Of a stretch of 8,729 nt of DNA, positions 7,682 through 8,729 are shown one piece after another. The notes beneath the pieces are model-generated. The model saw only the letters and a program-made list of their open reading frames with translations. It made no database searches and was not told the DNA's origin. The DNA comes from an uncultured Mycoplasmatota bacterium (GTDB lineage: Bacteria; Bacillota_I; Bacilli_A; RF39; UBA660). Made by a program: the position numbers and the translations under genes. How positions within the stretch are numbered: position 1 is the first letter of the stretch; each line of letters opens with the position of its first letter. The stretch lies in the NCBI GenBank assembly GCA_947384645.1, contig CANDHX010000046.1, forward strand, positions 1 to 8,729, in the 5' to 3' direction.

Positions 7682-8494
7682 TCTATTATTGCCATCTAGA
7701 TTACCAGGTTTGTTATTTCCCGTGTTGCTATTATTTATTACAGTTAAATTGTATATTGCAGTATATTCTATGCCATTATAATTAATAGATAAGGTGATAT
7801 CTGCTTTTCCTACTTTATAAGCTGTTATTTTTAATACTCCATCTTTTGCTATAGCAGTAGCAATGGATTCATCACTAGATTTAACAGTAACATTTCCAAT
7901 AAATCCAACTAAACTATAATTGACAGCTTTTTCTTTTGTAAAGAATAAGTTGATAGTTCCACTATTATTAGCAAGACTGATATATTTTGTAGCATCTGTT
8001 ATAGTTACTGTAGCAGTAGCTTCGTATATCTTTCCATTCGTTTCAGTTCTTAAAGTAATTGTTACTATACCTGCTGTTTTAGGATTTATTACGACATAAT
8101 TATCTTCTACATAACAAGTTGCAACATTTGCATCACTAGTCATACAAGTATATTCTTTAGGATTTATGTCTTTATATGTGAATCCTAATTTTGCTTTGGC
8201 ATCGCTTAAAGAAATTTCTAAAGAATCTGTTACAAATTTCAACAAGCCATTTTTTATTGTTTCCTTATTATTTGGATCATCTGTTATGTTGTGAGTTCCT
8301 TCATTTCTAAACATATCTCCAATACGTCCAAAAAAGTTTGAAGTACAGCTACAACTAGTAATAAGTGATAGTATGATTAAAATAATGATAATTATCATCA
8401 TTATACGACGTTTAATTTTATCATTTTTTTCTTCTTCATTGACATTTTTCTTAGTTGTCGTAGTCTTAGTATTTTTTACAGTTTTCTGTGCCAT
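6137..8494 (-). CDS. N-terminal part of the giant surface protein: membrane anchor, two Big_2-like domains, cadherin-like repeats
   Basis: 785 codons to the in-frame TAA. Restored through the stop, the gene would run to 4052 and encode about 1480 residues. Domains: Lys/Thr-rich cytoplasmic N-terminus (1-30, with TTTTKK like the signal peptidase tail); hydrophobic segment 31-47 followed by ITSC48, which fits a lipobox although the preceding region is long; linker; Big_2-like Ig domain 1 (about 82-167, with Cys117 and Cys127 ten residues apart); Big_2-like domain 2 (about 170-253, with SDESIATA and AYKVGKADITLSI); Asn/Gly-rich linker (255-270); then cadherin-like repeats 1 to 5 (272-358, 363-455, 463-554, 563-653, 661-749) and the start of repeat 6. 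Such architecture is typical of long surface stalks and adhesins. Start: ATG at 8494 with AAAGGAG at 8503-8509; the in-frame GTG at 8503 overlaps that site and is unlikely. It is the first gene after the hairpin region and heads the operon with the signal peptidase. Confidence 0.85.
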   Translation of the reverse strand: MAQKTVKNTKTTTTKKNVNEEEKNDKIKRRIMMIIIIILIILSLITSCSCTSNFFGRIGDMFRNEGTHNITDDPNNKETIKNGLLKFVTDSLEISLSDAKAKLGFTYKDINPKEYTCMTSDANVATCYVEDNYVVINPKTAGIVTITLRTETNGKIYEATATVTITDATKYISLANNSGTINLFFTKEKAVNYSLVGFIGNVTVKSSDESIATAIAKDGVLKITAYKVGKADITLSINYNGIEYTAIYNLTVINNSNTGNNKPGNLDGNNRLKELSMAWTDFHFDPDTLEYRIGVKWRDKVTIKAIPESKKAKVTYTFNGKTVKDLKNLELKLGDNIVTITVTAENGSKRVYKVIINKTKSNDVYLKSLTPSEGKLEPKFDKNQLSYTVNLDKNVGTFGLDAIPNDKNSTLSYTFNGKPVTSLDNLILRDGPNHITITVTAEDGSIRTYNVTVNKEPNEVDRNSLLESLTDSLGKIEFNPYKNNYTIGVDTTIDSISMTAIPSSKDATISYTFNGQTVDDLSKLDLKTGDNTVIITVTAKDGITKSVYTVTINKGLDDKSNSLMKLEVINSEAKLVPIFNENTLGYTINVDSKQEKISLLATPNSNSKGISYTYNGHTRPNLMDLPLDFGNNTVVITVIGTDGTKRNYTVTIVRNSDKSHDASLKDVTVDGKSIINSMTTTVNKDKNSIDLIATPTDSNATVTYYFNGKEYKDVSNLKVDLKPGANVVSILVTAEDGVTKAPYTVTIIKEEDTEEPELSKDTSLDALIINGENITGILKKDLTAD

Positions 8495-8502
8495 GACTAT
8501 CA

Positions 8503-8509
8503 CTCCTTT
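8503..8509 (-). promoter_or_regulatory. Shine-Dalgarno site that fixes the giant gene's start
   Basis: AAAGGAG on the minus strand, eight bases before ATG 8494. Its last G is the first base of an in-frame GTG at 8503, so that GTG cannot use this site, which supports the ATG. Confidence 0.85.
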
Positions 8510-8517
8510 CTAAATAT

Positions 8518-8545
8518 ATTTTATTTAGTTTCCAAATAAACCCAA
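8518..8545 (-). promoter_or_regulatory. Weak candidate promoter ahead of the giant gene
   Basis: TAAAAT (8523 to 8518) matches five of six bases of a -10 box and lies 16 bases after TTGGGT (8545 to 8540), which matches only three of six bases of a -35 box and sits inside a hairpin arm. A better -35-like TTGACT at 8600 to 8595 has only poor -10 partners (TATTTA at 16 bases). In such AT-rich DNA these matches have low weight; the gene may instead be read through from the gene upstream. Confidence 0.2.
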
Positions 8546-8570
8546 GAAACATTCTTGGACTTATTTGGAA
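8530..8570 (-). other. Long intergenic hairpin (19-bp stem)
   Basis: Positions 8530-8548 pair with 8552-8570 around a 3-base loop. Seventeen pairs are Watson-Crick. The other two (8540/8560 and 8541/8559) are G-U in minus-strand RNA but A-C mismatches in plus-strand RNA, which points to a minus-strand transcript. No U-run follows it, so it is not a standard terminator. It could be a processing or stability element between the TasA-like gene and the giant gene, or a partial terminator. Confidence 0.7.
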
Positions 8571-8586
8571 GTTAAATATAACTTCC
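8567..8586 (-). other. Second intergenic hairpin, sharing bases with the long one
   Basis: GGAAGTTA (8567-8574) pairs perfectly with TAACTTCC (8579-8586) around a 4-base loop. Bases 8567-8570 also belong to the long hairpin, so both cannot be fully formed at once. Confidence 0.6.
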
Positions 8587-8587
8587 T

Positions 8588-8608
8588 AGTAATTAGTCAA
8601 TAATTACT
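8588..8608 (-). other. Third hairpin, overlapping the TasA-like stop codon
   Basis: AGTAATTA (8588-8595) pairs with TAATTACT (8601-8608) around a 5-base loop. One arm includes the TAA stop of the upstream gene, so a terminating ribosome would keep it open. All-A/T pairs except two make it weak. Confidence 0.4.
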
Positions 8609-8729
8609 TTGTAGCTGATGAATAATCTTCAACAACTTGAGTTGCACTGATAGTTACATCGAACTTAGCAGTGTTAAGATCTTTAACATTTTGACCAGCA
8701 AAAGTATCTAGTTTGTCAACTTCAGCAGG
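8604..8729 (-). CDS. 3' end of a probable TasA/camelysin-like SipW substrate (partial)
   Basis: The last 41 codons and TAA stop of a gene entering from beyond the right edge. The peptide contains LDTFAGQNVKDLNTAKFDV, then TISATQVVEDYSSATK. A final beta strand ending in Ala-Thr-Gln is the usual close of TasA/camelysin-type SipW substrates, and the 216-residue protein in this operon ends similarly (SYSAVQITN). Its position just upstream of a SipW-containing operon supports the assignment. Codons are slightly richer in GCT, ACT and GTT than in the neighbours, consistent with a well expressed protein, but the sample is small. It ends 109 bases before the giant gene, across three hairpins. Family placement rests on a short C-terminus, so it is tentative. 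Confidence 0.7.
   Translation of the reverse strand, partial: PAEVDKLDTFAGQNVKDLNTAKFDVTISATQVVEDYSSATK

Noticed and set aside
8501..8503. GTG as the start of the giant gene
   Set aside because: Overlaps the Shine-Dalgarno sequence; ATG at 8494 has the correct eight-base spacing.

Overview
The window comes from a low-GC, AT-rich bacterium, most likely a Firmicutes/Bacilli or Mollicutes-like gut lineage such as RF39 (inference from composition, gene content and protein style, not from a marker gene). All supported genes lie on the minus strand. The standard bacterial code fits: Trp is TGG, and the visible stops are TAA or TAG.

In transcription order (high to low coordinates) the layout is as follows. 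(1) 8604-8729: the 3' end of a gene whose product ends like a TasA/camelysin-type SipW substrate. (2) 8495-8603: a short intergenic region holding three tightly packed inverted repeats, two of which share bases. (3) 4052-8494: a giant surface protein with a Lys-rich cytoplasmic N-terminus, one membrane segment or lipobox, two Big_2-like domains, seven cadherin-like beta-sandwich repeats, an Ig-like region, a Listeria-Bacteroides-type repeat and a TasA-like C-terminal domain. It is cut by one in-frame TAA at 6137-6139, inside the sixth cadherin-like repeat. (4) 2932-4026: a SipW/ER-type signal peptidase I with an unusual Lys-rich tail of about 170 residues. (5) 2270-2920: a small probable SipW substrate with a TasA-like C-terminus. 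(6) 131-2251: a 706-residue secreted protein of unknown fold with an acidic tail carrying Ile-Glu-Asp repeats. (7) A strong intrinsic terminator at 90-127. (8) 1-70: a possible start of a further minus-strand gene running out of the window.

The gaps between genes 3 to 6 are 25, 11 and 18 bases, each downstream gene has a Shine-Dalgarno sequence, and a terminator follows the last, so they look like one operon. The closest known parallel is the Bacillus tapA-sipW-tasA matrix-fibre operon: a dedicated signal peptidase next to its secreted substrates. Here the set appears to be a different extracellular fibre or adhesin system with a giant repeat protein and oppositely charged tails on the peptidase and on the last substrate. 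The most pressing question is whether the TAA in the giant gene is a real nonsense mutation, a sequencing or assembly error, or a recoding site.
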